NCBI RefSeq assembly: GCF_016862075.1
Contig: NZ_BOMG01000026.1
Span: 124,001 to 188,000, forward strand
DNA length: 64,000 nt
Direction of reading: 5' to 3'
DNA from: Actinoplanes couchii
Lineage (GTDB): Bacteria > Actinomycetota > Actinomycetes > Mycobacteriales > Micromonosporaceae
This document shows positions 50,143 to 59,203 of this stretch, piece by piece (the stretch's first letter is position 1; each line of letters opens with the position of its first letter). The notes under the pieces are model-generated. The model was not told the DNA's origin and ran no database searches. It worked only from the letters and a program-made list of their open reading frames with translations. The position numbers and the translations under genes were made by a program.

Positions 50143-50760
50143 ATGGAGGAGCCGGTCGACACGGCGACCGCGATTCTCGCGAGCGCCGCGGTGCTGCTGC
50201 GCGAGCGCTCGTTCGACGACATCTCCTATCGTGCCCTCGCCGACGAGGTCGGCATCTCGGAGCGCACGATCTACCGCCAGTACCCGACGCGTGCCCACCT
50301 GCTCGCCGCGCTCGCGACCTGGATCGAGCAGACCTGTTTCCCGCTGCCGCCGTTCGTGACCGTGTCCGATTTCTGTGCCGCCGTGCACGAGCGTTTCCGG
50401 GCCTTCGACGCGCAGCCGGCCTATGCGTTCGTCGGCGCGCGGGCGTCCGCGATCTCGCCGACCCTGGATCCCGAGCCGGCCTACATCACGCGGGCGATCG
50501 AGGCGATGCTGGACGTGGCCGCGCCGACGCTCAACCGGCGGGACCGGCGGCGGGTCGCGACGGCGCTCTGCTACTTCTCGTCGGCGATGTTCTGGGCCCG
50601 GCTGCGCACCGGCTTCGACCTGGACGCCGCCGAGATCTGCGACGCGTTCGACCGCGCGGCCGGCCCGGTCCTGGCAAAACTGCCCGCCACAACGCGGAGC
50701 CGGCCCACCACGGCGCGGGAGACGCCGAACCCGCCCGTCACGGCGTGGGCAGAACCGTGA
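50143..50760 (+). CDS. TetR family regulator, first of a pair
   Basis: The 205-residue regulator has a helix-turn-helix at about 8-50 (FDDISYRALADEVGISERTI, then YRQYPTRAHLLAAL). The ligand domain is helical, and the C-terminal 20 residues are a Pro/Thr-rich tail. GGGAG lies five bases before the ATG at 50143. Its last bases overlap the start of a second TetR gene. It likely controls the urt-permease operon, in which it seems to be transcribed. Confidence 0.9.
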   Translation: MEEPVDTATAILASAAVLLRERSFDDISYRALADEVGISERTIYRQYPTRAHLLAALATWIEQTCFPLPPFVTVSDFCAAVHERFRAFDAQPAYAFVGARASAISPTLDPEPAYITRAIEAMLDVAAPTLNRRDRRRVATALCYFSSAMFWARLRTGFDLDAAEICDAFDRAAGPVLAKLPATTRSRPTTARETPNPPVTAWAEP

Positions 50761-51323
50761 CCGGCCCGGCTCTGAGCGGCACGCAGGAGGCGATCCTCGC
50801 CGCCTTCACCGAGCTGATCGAAGAACTCGGCAGCGACGACGTGTCGTACCGGGTCATCGCGCGCCGCGCCGGAATCGCCGAGCGCACGGTGTTCCGCAAC
50901 TACCCCACCCGCGTGGATCTGCTGCTGGCGACCGCCGCGTGGATCGAGGCGACGCTGTTCGCCCGCGAGGAGTCGAAGTCGATCTTCGACGTCCCCCTGG
51001 CGATCCGGGAGACGATGCAGCGGTACGACGCCCGGCCGGAACTGGCGCACGTCGTCGCCGAGACGGCGATGCGCGGGGTGAACGGTACGGCGCCGTCACC
51101 CGGGCGGGAACAGCTCGAACGGCTGCTGGACGCCGAGGTGCCGGCTCTCGACCCGGCGCAGCGCCGGGCGATCGTCGCGGCGCTGGCGCACCTCGACTCG
51201 GTCGGGACCTGGGTGACGTACCGCCGCGAGTTCGGTCTGGATCGGCGCGACATCGCCGACGCCGCCGCGTGGGCCGCGGAGGCCGTGCTGGACGGCATCC
51301 GCGGCCGCGTCACCCCGGCATAG
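50757..51323 (+). CDS. TetR family regulator, second of a pair
   Basis: A GTG start at 50757 overlaps the stop of the preceding TetR gene (GTGA). The 188-residue protein has a helix-turn-helix very like its neighbour's (DDVSYRVIARRAGIAERTVF, then RNYPTRVDLLLATA), so the two probably arose by duplication. The ligand domains differ more. Coupled translation and similar reading heads suggest they act as a heterodimer or on related sites. Confidence 0.88.
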   Translation: MTGPALSGTQEAILAAFTELIEELGSDDVSYRVIARRAGIAERTVFRNYPTRVDLLLATAAWIEATLFAREESKSIFDVPLAIRETMQRYDARPELAHVVAETAMRGVNGTAPSPGREQLERLLDAEVPALDPAQRRAIVAALAHLDSVGTWVTYRREFGLDRRDIADAAAWAAEAVLDGIRGRVTPA

Positions 51324-51334
51324 CGCCACGGGGC

Positions 51335-52018
51335 TCAGAGCTGCTTGTCCACCTTGGTGTTGATCTCGGCGAGCACCTCGGCGGCGAGGCCGTGCTCACT
51401 GGGCACGTGCGCCAGGATCGATCCGGCCTCGGCCATGTACGGCTTCGAACCCGGCTCGAAGTTGATGTTCCACTTGGTCTTCCAGACCCGCTCGGCGGCA
51501 CTGGTGGCGGCCTTGTCGATCTGCGTGGTCAGCCACTTCTTGTCGGCTTCGGTGAGTGCCACGGGGATGTCCTCCAGATGCCAGGAGACGGTCGACGCCT
51601 CGAGTTTCGTCTCGTACGAGGCGGAGAAGTGGGCGTGCTGGGTGTGCGCGTTGTCGCCGGAGTAGGCCCGCTGCTTCCAGCCGTTCGACGCCTCCCAGAT
51701 GCGCCGGTTGTAGATCACGTAGCGCAGTCGCTTCTCGGCGCCGCTGCGGCAGCGGCCCACCACGTGCTGCACGACCTTCTCCATGGTCAGGTCCGACTCA
51801 CGCAGGTCCACGTCCAGGTCGATGGCGTGCACCTCGTGCTTGGAGTCGGCGTCCCGGATCGGGACTCTGCCGACCTCGTCGTCGTTGTGGTCGGAGACCC
51901 GGCCCTGGTGCGCCGTGTCGCCGATGGTGCCGTCGCTCGTCTTGTCCCGGCCCGGCGCGATCCTGTTCAGTTCCGCGCGCAGCTGGACCAGACTTGGCAC
52001 GAGTACCCAGCCGGCCAC
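51335..52018 (-). CDS. M15-like zinc peptidase domain protein
   Basis: The 227-residue protein shows the pattern of D-Ala-D-Ala-type (M15/hedgehog fold) zinc sites: His and Asp in GRVSDHNDDEVG, Asp in VHAIDLDVDL and a late His pair in HTQHAHFS. No signal peptide is visible. The C-terminal third is helical and unfamiliar. Similar proteins occur in actinophages and actinomycete chromosomes as presumed wall-acting enzymes. GTG at 52018 has AGGAG six bases upstream. Enzyme activity is inferred from the residue pattern only. Confidence 0.65.
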   Translation of the reverse strand: MAGWVLVPSLVQLRAELNRIAPGRDKTSDGTIGDTAHQGRVSDHNDDEVGRVPIRDADSKHEVHAIDLDVDLRESDLTMEKVVQHVVGRCRSGAEKRLRYVIYNRRIWEASNGWKQRAYSGDNAHTQHAHFSASYETKLEASTVSWHLEDIPVALTEADKKWLTTQIDKAATSAAERVWKTKWNINFEPGSKPYMAEAGSILAHVPSEHGLAAEVLAEINTKVDKQL

Positions 52019-52126
52019 ATCGGGCTCCTCTCGCGATCCGTTGGTCGCTTCTGTCGCCTGTATATCTCCACAACGGGACCGCAGAAATCACCCAAAGGTT
52101 GCCTAACGCCTTGATTGTGACCCCCG

Positions 52127-52984
52127 TCACCACGTGAAGCGGCCGGGGTAGACCACGTCGGCCAGCTCCTTCTGCCCGTCGGCGTTGGGGTGGAAATAGT
52201 CGTACCGGCTGAGCCGGTCCAGGCCGAAGCGCACCCGGCGAGCCGCCCCACCGTCCCAACGGCACTTGCCGCCGTACGCCCGGCAGGCCTGTCGCAGTTG
52301 GGTGTTGTAGTCGTCGATCCGGTCCCTGACCTTCTCGCGGCGCTGCTCGTCGGCGTCGGCGGTGGAGGTCGGCGCGGCCAGCATGGACGGACAGATCCGC
52401 CCCTTGTTCCACACCTCGACAGCCTTGGCGTCCTTGCTGCCGATCTGCCAGAGCCGGTACAGGTCGGGGATGCTGACCATCAGCACCCGCGCTTTCGGCG
52501 CACCCTTCTTCAGCCGAGCCAGACCCTCGTCGACCTCGTCCCGGAAGCGGCCGACCGAGGTCATGTCCTGCACCCGGCCGGCACACGCGTCGTTGGCTCC
52601 GATCAGGACGGTCACGTAGGCGGGTTTCCGCTCGACCGCCAGGCGGGCCTGACCGTCCAGCGCGTCCGCCTCGGCGCCGGGCTCGGCGAGATTCACCGCG
52701 TTGCCCTTGATCTTGCCGTTCTTGTCGAGGATGCGCTGGTAGTGGCTCTGGATCGCGGAGTTGCTGCCGGTCGACCAGGAGTTGCGGGTGCACCCGAGAT
52801 AGGCCAGGCAGCTGCCCAGCCCGGCGGTGATCGAGTCCCCCAGGGCGACCATCGACGCCGGGTACCCGGCAGCCGGTTTGGCGCTGGTCTTCGTGGGCTG
52901 AGGTGCCGCGTTGCCGGCGCCGTCGCACGCAAGGGCGAAGACGGCTAGCACGGCGAGCAGGGCGACATGCCATCGACGAATCAT
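52127..52984 (-). CDS. SGNH/GDSL hydrolase lipoprotein
   Basis: The 285-residue protein has a lipoprotein signal (FALAC, Cys20) and the SGNH blocks: LGDSITAG with the nucleophile Ser51, a GANDAC block with the oxyanion Asn, and YDYFHPN with the catalytic Asp-His pair. Several Cys (GSCLAYLGC, RICPS, ACRAYGGKC) probably form disulphides. It is likely an esterase or lipase on the cell surface. GGAG precedes the ATG at 52984. Confidence 0.88.
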   Translation of the reverse strand: MIRRWHVALLAVLAVFALACDGAGNAAPQPTKTSAKPAAGYPASMVALGDSITAGLGSCLAYLGCTRNSWSTGSNSAIQSHYQRILDKNGKIKGNAVNLAEPGAEADALDGQARLAVERKPAYVTVLIGANDACAGRVQDMTSVGRFRDEVDEGLARLKKGAPKARVLMVSIPDLYRLWQIGSKDAKAVEVWNKGRICPSMLAAPTSTADADEQRREKVRDRIDDYNTQLRQACRAYGGKCRWDGGAARRVRFGLDRLSRYDYFHPNADGQKELADVVYPGRFTW

Positions 52985-53132
52985 CGATCTCCGATCACAT
53001 GGAGTCCTTGAGACATTACCATCCGTCACTTTTTGCACAGAGCCCGCTGGGCGCGAGCACAGTCCCGGCCCAGAGTGCCTGCATAACTTGCGTTCCGGAA
53101 CCCACCAGACAGCACCTGGGAGACAACGCATC

Positions 53133-53363
53133 ATGATCTACGCCTCCACCAAACTCCACGAGAACTCCGGCGACTCCGGCGCCAAGGTCTTCGTCGACAA
53201 CACCGGCAAGCGGCGGAAGCTGGTCGTGCTCTCCGGCGTCTGTGCCGCGGTGGGGGCGGTGATATACATCAGCGCCGTCGTGGCCGGGTTGGTCCAGTCC
53301 CCGCAGATCGAGCTGACCACGAAGGGCACGGTGTCCACCAGTCCGTCCGGCAGCACCCGCTGA
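53133..53363 (+). CDS. Small single-pass membrane protein upstream of deacetylase-GT2
   Basis: The 76-residue protein has a basic patch (KRRK at about 26-29) followed by one membrane helix (about 30-52) and a Ser/Thr-rich outer tail. Its stop overlaps the next start (TGATG), so it is translationally coupled to the deacetylase-glycosyltransferase fusion and could be a small subunit of that membrane synthase. No family is recognised. Confidence 0.7.
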   Translation: MIYASTKLHENSGDSGAKVFVDNTGKRRKLVVLSGVCAAVGAVIYISAVVAGLVQSPQIELTTKGTVSTSPSGSTR

Positions 53364-55522
53364 TGGCCGTCTATCAGAGCGAGAAGAAGCCCCAACCCTC
53401 TCCTCCGGTACGCCGGATCAAGGCCCCGCAGCCCCGATGGATCGTCTTCGCCGTCCTGATCTCCCTCTTCGCCAGCATCCTGCTGGTCAACGGTCTCGTG
53501 CAGGGTGAGTTCACCCAGGACGGGGCGATCGAGTCCACGGCGGAGACCTCGAACGTGCCGGCGGAGGCCCTGACCGGCGGCCCGATCATCCAGACCGACG
53601 GCACCACCACCAGCACGGTCAGCGCCGGTGCCAAACAGATCGTGCTGACCTTCGACGACGGCCCCGATCCGGAGTACACCCCGGAGATCCTGGAGGTGCT
53701 CGCCGAGTACGACGTGCCGGCCACCTTCTTCATGATCGGCTCGGAGATCGCCAAGTACCCGGACCTGGTCCAGCAGGTGGTGGACGAGGGCCACGAGATC
53801 GGCATCCACACCTTCACCCACCCGGAGCTGTCCGGCAAGAACGACTGGCGGCGCACCGTCGAGATGCGGGAGACCCAGCTGGCCCTGGCCGGCGCGGCCG
53901 GAGTGACCAGCGTGATCTTCCGGCCGCCGTACTCGTCCACGGTCGCCGCCCTGGACGACACCAACTGGAGCGTCATCGCCGAGATGGGCGAGGCCGGCTA
54001 CCTGACCGTGGTCAACGACCTGGACAGCCGGGACTGGGAGTCCGGTGTCACCAATGCGGACATCGTCGAGGCGGTCACCCCGGACGACGGCGAGGGCGCG
54101 ATCCTGCTCTTCCACGACGGCGGCGGCGACCGGTCGAACACCGCCGCGGCACTGCGCACGGTCATCCCGGCGCTGCTGGAGCAGGGGTACACGTTCACCA
54201 CCGTCGCGGCCCTGAGCGGCATGGACACGGTCAACCCGGCGGCCACCACCGACGAGCGGGTCCTCGGGCTCAGCCTGGTCGGCGCGGTGCAGATCGCCAA
54301 GAACACCACCACCTGGTTCGCCGCGCTGCTGATCGGGTTCGGTGTGCTGACCATCGCCCGGCTGGGACTGATGCTGGTCCTCGGCTGGCGGCACGCACGC
54401 CGCAGTAAGCAGGCCGGGGTGTGGGGAGCGCCGTACACCCGGCCGGTGACGGTGGTGGTGCCGGCCTACAACGAGAAGGAGTGCATCGCCGACACGGTCC
54501 GGTCCCTGGCCGCCAGCACCCATCCGGTCCGGATCATCGTGGTCGACGACGGGTCCACCGACGGGACCGCGGAGATCGCCGAGTCGCTCGGGTTCCCGAA
54601 CGTGACGGTGATCTGGCAGCCGAACGCCGGCAAACCGGCGGCGCTGAACACCGGCATCGCGGCGGCCGACACCGACGTGGTCGTGATGATGGACGGCGAC
54701 ACGGTCTTCGAGCCGGACACCGTACGCCTGCTGGTCCAGCCGTTCGCCGACGCCCGGATCGGCGCGGTGGCCGGCAACGCGAAGGTCGCCAACCGGACGG
54801 GTTTGATCGCCCTCTGGCAGCACATCGAGTACGTGGTCGGGTTCAGCATCGACAGGCGCGCCTACGACGTGATGCAGTGCATGGCGACCGTGCCCGGTGC
54901 GATCGGCGCGTTCCGCCGGGAGGCGCTGCGGCAGGTGGACGGGCTCAGCGACGACACCCTCGCCGAGGACACCGACCTGACCATCGCGATCATCCGGGCC
55001 GGCTGGCGGGTCGTCTACGAGGAGCAGGCGCGGGCCTGGACCGAGGCGCCGACGACCGTGCGGCAGCTGTGGAAGCAGCGCTACCGGTGGAGCTACGGCA
55101 CCATGCAGGCGATGTGGAAGCACCGGCGGGCGCTGACCGACAAGGGCGCCAGCGGCAAGTTCGGCCGGCGCGGGCTGCTCAACCTGCTGCTGTTCCAGAC
55201 GCTGATGCCCCTGCTGTCCCCGCTGATCGACGTGTTCCTGATCTACGGCCTGTTCTTCCTCGACCCGGTGGAGACGGCGATCGCGTGGCTGGCGATGCTG
55301 GCGGTGCAGATGATCAGCACGGTGTACGCGTTCCGGCTGGACAAGGAGTCGCTGCGCCCGGTCTGGCTGGTGCCGTTGCAGCAGTTCGTGTACCGGCAGC
55401 TGATGTATCTGGTCCTGATCCAGTCGGTGCTGGCCGCCATCGGTGGCATCCGGCTCGGCTGGCAGAAACTGAACCGGGCCGGCGGGCTGAGCGCCCTGAT
55501 GACTAGCGGACCTCGGAAATAG
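53363..55522 (+). CDS. Fused polysaccharide deacetylase and family 2 glycosyltransferase
   Basis: The 719-residue membrane protein has an N-terminal anchor (about 26-46), an outer NodB deacetylase domain (about 90-295: TFDDGPDPE, HTFTHP, FRPPYS, LLFHDGGG), a membrane helix (about 318-342), a cytoplasmic GT2 domain (about 365-600: DDGSTDG, DGDT, EDTDLT, QRYRWSYG) and four C-terminal helices. This is a processive synthase layout like hyaluronan, chitin or poly-GlcNAc synthases, fused to a deacetylase that could modify the polymer as it emerges. The exact polymer is unknown. The 3' end overlaps the convergent gene by 20 bases. Confidence 0.92.
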   Translation: MAVYQSEKKPQPSPPVRRIKAPQPRWIVFAVLISLFASILLVNGLVQGEFTQDGAIESTAETSNVPAEALTGGPIIQTDGTTTSTVSAGAKQIVLTFDDGPDPEYTPEILEVLAEYDVPATFFMIGSEIAKYPDLVQQVVDEGHEIGIHTFTHPELSGKNDWRRTVEMRETQLALAGAAGVTSVIFRPPYSSTVAALDDTNWSVIAEMGEAGYLTVVNDLDSRDWESGVTNADIVEAVTPDDGEGAILLFHDGGGDRSNTAAALRTVIPALLEQGYTFTTVAALSGMDTVNPAATTDERVLGLSLVGAVQIAKNTTTWFAALLIGFGVLTIARLGLMLVLGWRHARRSKQAGVWGAPYTRPVTVVVPAYNEKECIADTVRSLAASTHPVRIIVVDDGSTDGTAEIAESLGFPNVTVIWQPNAGKPAALNTGIAAADTDVVVMMDGDTVFEPDTVRLLVQPFADARIGAVAGNAKVANRTGLIALWQHIEYVVGFSIDRRAYDVMQCMATVPGAIGAFRREALRQVDGLSDDTLAEDTDLTIAIIRAGWRVVYEEQARAWTEAPTTVRQLWKQRYRWSYGTMQAMWKHRRALTDKGASGKFGRRGLLNLLLFQTLMPLLSPLIDVFLIYGLFFLDPVETAIAWLAMLAVQMISTVYAFRLDKESLRPVWLVPLQQFVYRQLMYLVLIQSVLAAIGGIRLGWQKLNRAGGLSALMTSGPRK

Positions 55523-56546
55523 GGCGTAGATACGACGGATCGGTGAGCACCTGGTCGATCCGGGCGGCGAACGCGTCCGCCCGGGTCGCCACGGTCGCCT
55601 GCCGGGCCAGGATCTCGTCGACGTTGCTCTTGTCGACGGCGAGCCCGGGGACGTACAGCCAGCCCTGGGGTAGTGCCTTGCCGGTCTTGGCGTGCTCGGC
55701 CTGGAGCCGGCCGGCGACCGCGCCCTTGATGTAGTGCTCGGGCGAGACCAGGATCAGGTCACCGGCCCGGACCGCCGCGAGGGACTTCGAGTCGATGTCG
55801 AAGGCGCCGGCCAGCCAGTTCGCCCCGCTGTTGCGGCGGATCTCGGCGAGGTTCCAGCCGTCCGCGTCGCCGGTGCCGATGAACGCCAGCGCCGAGGAGT
55901 TGACCTTGATCAGGGTGCTCCAGGCGTCCAGGTTCGCCTCGACCTCCTGCTTGGTGTCGAACGGGCCGAACACCGCGACACCGGGCAGCCGTTCGGTGAT
56001 CTCGTCCCGGATGCCCTTGGCCCGGTGGTCGAGCACCGGCACCCCGGGCGCCGACGTCCCGATCACGATCTTGCCGCTGGCGTCCGACGGGAGCTGCTCG
56101 ATCACCTCCCGGGCGAGCAGCCGGCCCAGCTGGTAGCTGTCGTTGCCGATGAACAGGTCGACGTCGGCGGCGGCCAGCGGCTGGCTGTCCACCGCGATGA
56201 TCGGCATGCCCTCGCCGACCGCCTCGGCCATCGGCTCGGCGAACAGGTCCGGGGAGAGCGTGAAGACCGAGAGGCCGGCCGGGGTGCTCTTGAGCATGTC
56301 CCGGAAGAGCGAGACCTGGCGCGGCCCGTCGACGATGTTCGGCCCGTCCACCTGGTAACTGACCCCGCCGACGGCGTCCACCCCGGCGATGAAACCGAGG
56401 CTCATCTCCTGCGAGTAGTTCAGCTGTTTGTTCGCCACCACGAAGCCGACCTTGGGCTTCACCGGCGGGCCCGGCTGCTCCTCGGTGCACGCGGCCGATC
56501 CGAGGAGCAGGAGAACCAACAGCACCGGAATACGCCGATTTCTCAT
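55503..56546 (-). CDS. Sugar-binding lipoprotein, LacI/RbsB-like fold
   Basis: The 347-residue protein has a lipoprotein signal (GSAAC, Cys20) and a two-lobe periplasmic fold of the ribose-binding type: VGFVVANKQLNYSQEMSLGF, VDSQPLAAADVDLFIGNDSY, KGIRDEITERLPGVAVFGPF and FIGTGDADGWNL. It should bind a monosaccharide or related ligand outside the cell. No ABC permease or ATPase lies beside it, so its transport partners are elsewhere or it serves sensing. Confidence 0.85.
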   Translation of the reverse strand: MRNRRIPVLLVLLLLGSAACTEEQPGPPVKPKVGFVVANKQLNYSQEMSLGFIAGVDAVGGVSYQVDGPNIVDGPRQVSLFRDMLKSTPAGLSVFTLSPDLFAEPMAEAVGEGMPIIAVDSQPLAAADVDLFIGNDSYQLGRLLAREVIEQLPSDASGKIVIGTSAPGVPVLDHRAKGIRDEITERLPGVAVFGPFDTKQEVEANLDAWSTLIKVNSSALAFIGTGDADGWNLAEIRRNSGANWLAGAFDIDSKSLAAVRAGDLILVSPEHYIKGAVAGRLQAEHAKTGKALPQGWLYVPGLAVDKSNVDEILARQATVATRADAFAARIDQVLTDPSYLRPISEVR

Positions 56547-56655
56547 GACGAATTCAGTATGTGTGATCCCCTTCATCCCGGCGGCCATTCGACCGATCGG
56601 GACAACGGGCCGTTCTTTCACGGCCGCGATCTGACGTCCCCGGGGAGGCGCAGGG

Positions 56656-58614
56656 GTGTTGGCAAAGGTGGTCCGCAGCAAGGCGGTGGCCCGCGCGGCG
56701 GTGATCGGGCTCGCCCTCGGGGTCTTCGCCTTGGCCGCGCTCGCCGCTGTCAGCATCACCACCAACGCGTCCACCACCAGTCACATCCGGCACAACTCGC
56801 AGATCAGTGACCGCTGGGCGCAGATCGACCTGCACATCAGCGTGGAGTCCGAGGCGCTCAACGACTACATGGTGGCCAAGAAGTTCGGCAAGGACCTGCT
56901 GGACAGCGCCATGTACTCGGCCGTCTCCGACCTGGCCTGGCAGGCCCGCTACGGCGACCCGGAGGACGTCGGCAACGTCGTGCTGGTGACCGACTCGTAC
57001 AACGCGTTCACCCAGACCCTGACCGAGCTGCGGCGCACCGGCACCGACCGGGAACGCACCCAGAGCCTCGCCGACCAGGCCACCCTCAGCGCGTCGTTCG
57101 TCCGCAAGTCGGCCAACGCCAACGTCACCCGGCACCGGCTGGCGATGGACCAGTACCTGGCCGAGGCCGACCAGTTCAACCAGAAGCTCAGCCTGGCCGC
57201 GATCACCGTCTGTGGTGTCGACTTCCTGCTGCTCGTGCTCTGCGCCGGCGTGCTGCTCACCCACCAGCGCCGGATCGAGGGCCAGGCGGTGGAGAGCCGG
57301 TACCGGGCGCTGCACGACGAACTGACCGGGCTGGCCAACCGGGCGCTGCTCGCCGACGAGATCGAGAAGGCGCTGCGGACCGCCCGGCAGCACGAGGAGG
57401 CGGTCGGCCTGCTGCTGCTCGACCTCAACAAGTTCAAGGAGGTCAACGACACCCTCGGGCACCACGCCGGTGACCTGCTGCTGCAGGAGGTCGCCACCCG
57501 GCTCACCGGCGCGGTCCGGCACAGCGACACGGTGGCCCGGCTGGGAGGCGACGAGTTCGCCGTGCTGATGCCGCAGATCCTGTCCCCCGAGCACTGCTCC
57601 GAGGTGGCCCGGCGGCTGCTCGACTCGCTGGAGGGCCCGGCCGACCTGGACGGCGTCACCGTCGACATCAGCGGCAGCATCGGCGCGGCCGTCTTCCCGC
57701 TGCACAGCTCGACCGGCACCGAACTGCTCCAGCACGCCGACATCGCGATGTACACCGCCAAACGCAACCGGCTCGGGATCGCCGTCTACGACCCGGAGGC
57801 GGACCGGCACAACTCGCAGGAGCTGGGCCTGATCGGCGAGCTGCGCCGGGCCATCGACGAGAACGAGCTGGTGCTGTTCTACCAGCCGAAGGTGTCCACC
57901 CGGACCGGCCGGGTGGTCGGCACCGAGGCGCTGATCCGCTGGGAGCACCCGTCCCGCGGCCTGCTGATGCCCGGCGACTTCGTCCCGCAGGCCGAGGAGA
58001 GCGAGATCATCATCCCGCTCACCGACCGGGTGCTGGCGATGGCCCTGGACCAGCACCGGCACTGGCGCGACGAGGACGGCACGCTCCTGTCGGTCGCGGT
58101 CAACGTGCCCACCGTCTGCCTGCTCGACGAGGCGTTCGCCGACCGGGTCGGTGCGGCCCTCGAACTGGCCGGCGTGACACCCGCGATGCTCACCCTGGAG
58201 ATCACCGAAACCTCGATCATCAGCGATCCGGTACGCGCGTCGACGGTCCTGACCCGGTTGCGCGAGATGGGGGTACGCCTGTCGGTGGACGACTTCGGCA
58301 CCGGGTACTCGTCGATGTCGTACCTGCAGAGCATGCCCCTGCACGAACTGAAGATCGACCGCAGTTTCGTCCGTACGATCGCCGACTCGCACGGTGGCGC
58401 CGCGATCGTCCGGGCCGTGCTGGAACTGGCCCGTGCCCTGGACCTGGAGGTGGTGGCCGAGGGCGTGGAGGACGAGGCGACCCTGGCCCTGCTCGGCAGC
58501 ATGGACTGCGCTTACGCCCAGGGCTATCACATCAGCCGGCCGGTCCGGCCCGCCGATCTGATCACCTGGCTCTCGTCCTGGCGTACCCAGAAGGATTTTC
58601 AGCCTGTTCTGTGA
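56656..58614 (+). CDS. GGDEF-EAL cyclic-di-GMP protein with membrane sensor
   Basis: The 652-residue protein has two membrane helices (about 15-36 and 184-204) flanking an outer helical sensor of about 145 residues, then a GGDEF domain with intact RLGGDEF (297-301) and an EAL domain with intact EALIRWEHP (Glu424), DDFGTGYSS and EGVED motifs. Both cyclase and phosphodiesterase catalytic residues appear present, so it could do either or switch. GTG at 56656 follows GAGG. In a motile, sporulating actinomycete c-di-GMP usually controls development and motility. Confidence 0.93.
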   Translation: MLAKVVRSKAVARAAVIGLALGVFALAALAAVSITTNASTTSHIRHNSQISDRWAQIDLHISVESEALNDYMVAKKFGKDLLDSAMYSAVSDLAWQARYGDPEDVGNVVLVTDSYNAFTQTLTELRRTGTDRERTQSLADQATLSASFVRKSANANVTRHRLAMDQYLAEADQFNQKLSLAAITVCGVDFLLLVLCAGVLLTHQRRIEGQAVESRYRALHDELTGLANRALLADEIEKALRTARQHEEAVGLLLLDLNKFKEVNDTLGHHAGDLLLQEVATRLTGAVRHSDTVARLGGDEFAVLMPQILSPEHCSEVARRLLDSLEGPADLDGVTVDISGSIGAAVFPLHSSTGTELLQHADIAMYTAKRNRLGIAVYDPEADRHNSQELGLIGELRRAIDENELVLFYQPKVSTRTGRVVGTEALIRWEHPSRGLLMPGDFVPQAEESEIIIPLTDRVLAMALDQHRHWRDEDGTLLSVAVNVPTVCLLDEAFADRVGAALELAGVTPAMLTLEITETSIISDPVRASTVLTRLREMGVRLSVDDFGTGYSSMSYLQSMPLHELKIDRSFVRTIADSHGGAAIVRAVLELARALDLEVVAEGVEDEATLALLGSMDCAYAQGYHISRPVRPADLITWLSSWRTQKDFQPVL

Positions 58615-58681
58615 TTCGCTACAACCGATCCCCATCTTTTCGCCGTCGGGTGTTCAGAGACAGCGACAGGGAGCGGGGCCA

Positions 58682-59203
58682 ATGCCGGACGGATCCGACG
58701 ACGAGTACCTGGCGTACGTGCACGGGCGTACCGCCGAGTTACGCCGCACCGCCTACCTGCTCTGCGGCGACACCCACCAGGCCGACGACTTCGTGCAGGA
58801 GACCCTGACGAAGCTGTACGCCCGGTGGCCGCGGATCGGGCGGGTGGAGAACGTCGACGCGTACGTGCACACCATGTTGGTCCGGGTCTTTCTCGACGAC
58901 CGGCGGCGGGGCTGGTGGAAGGTGCGGCTGACGACCGGCCACACCGACCGGGCGGCCGCCACCGGTGACCCGTCGGACCGTCCGGTGGTCCGGGCCGCGC
59001 TGGCGAGACTGCCGGCCCGGCAGCAGGCGGTGCTGGTGCTCCGCTACCTGTGCGACAAACCGGTCCGTGAGGTGGCCGAGCTGCTGCGGTGCTCCGAGGG
59101 CACGGTGAAGAGCCAGACGTCGCACGGTCTCACCCGGCTGCGCGACATCCTCGGCCCGGACCACCGGGAACCCGCCGTCGCCGCCTCCTGGGAGCGATCA
59201 TGA
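58682..59203 (+). CDS. ECF sigma factor, SigE family
   Basis: The 173-residue sigma factor has region 2 (about 8-70, LRRTAYLLCGDTHQADDFVQ) and region 4 (about 100-155, ARQQAVLVLRYLCDKPVREV, then the recognition helix CSEGTVKSQTSHGLTRLRD). This is the pattern of the actinomycete SigE-family ECF group. The next gene overlaps its stop by four bases and encodes a membrane protein in the usual anti-sigma position. Confidence 0.92.
   Translation: MPDGSDDEYLAYVHGRTAELRRTAYLLCGDTHQADDFVQETLTKLYARWPRIGRVENVDAYVHTMLVRVFLDDRRRGWWKVRLTTGHTDRAAATGDPSDRPVVRAALARLPARQQAVLVLRYLCDKPVREVAELLRCSEGTVKSQTSHGLTRLRDILGPDHREPAVAASWERS

Noticed and set aside
50143..51323. The two TetR frames as one gene broken by a frameshift
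   Set aside because: Each has its own complete helix-turn-helix and ligand domain and a proper start; the GTGA overlap is normal coupling.
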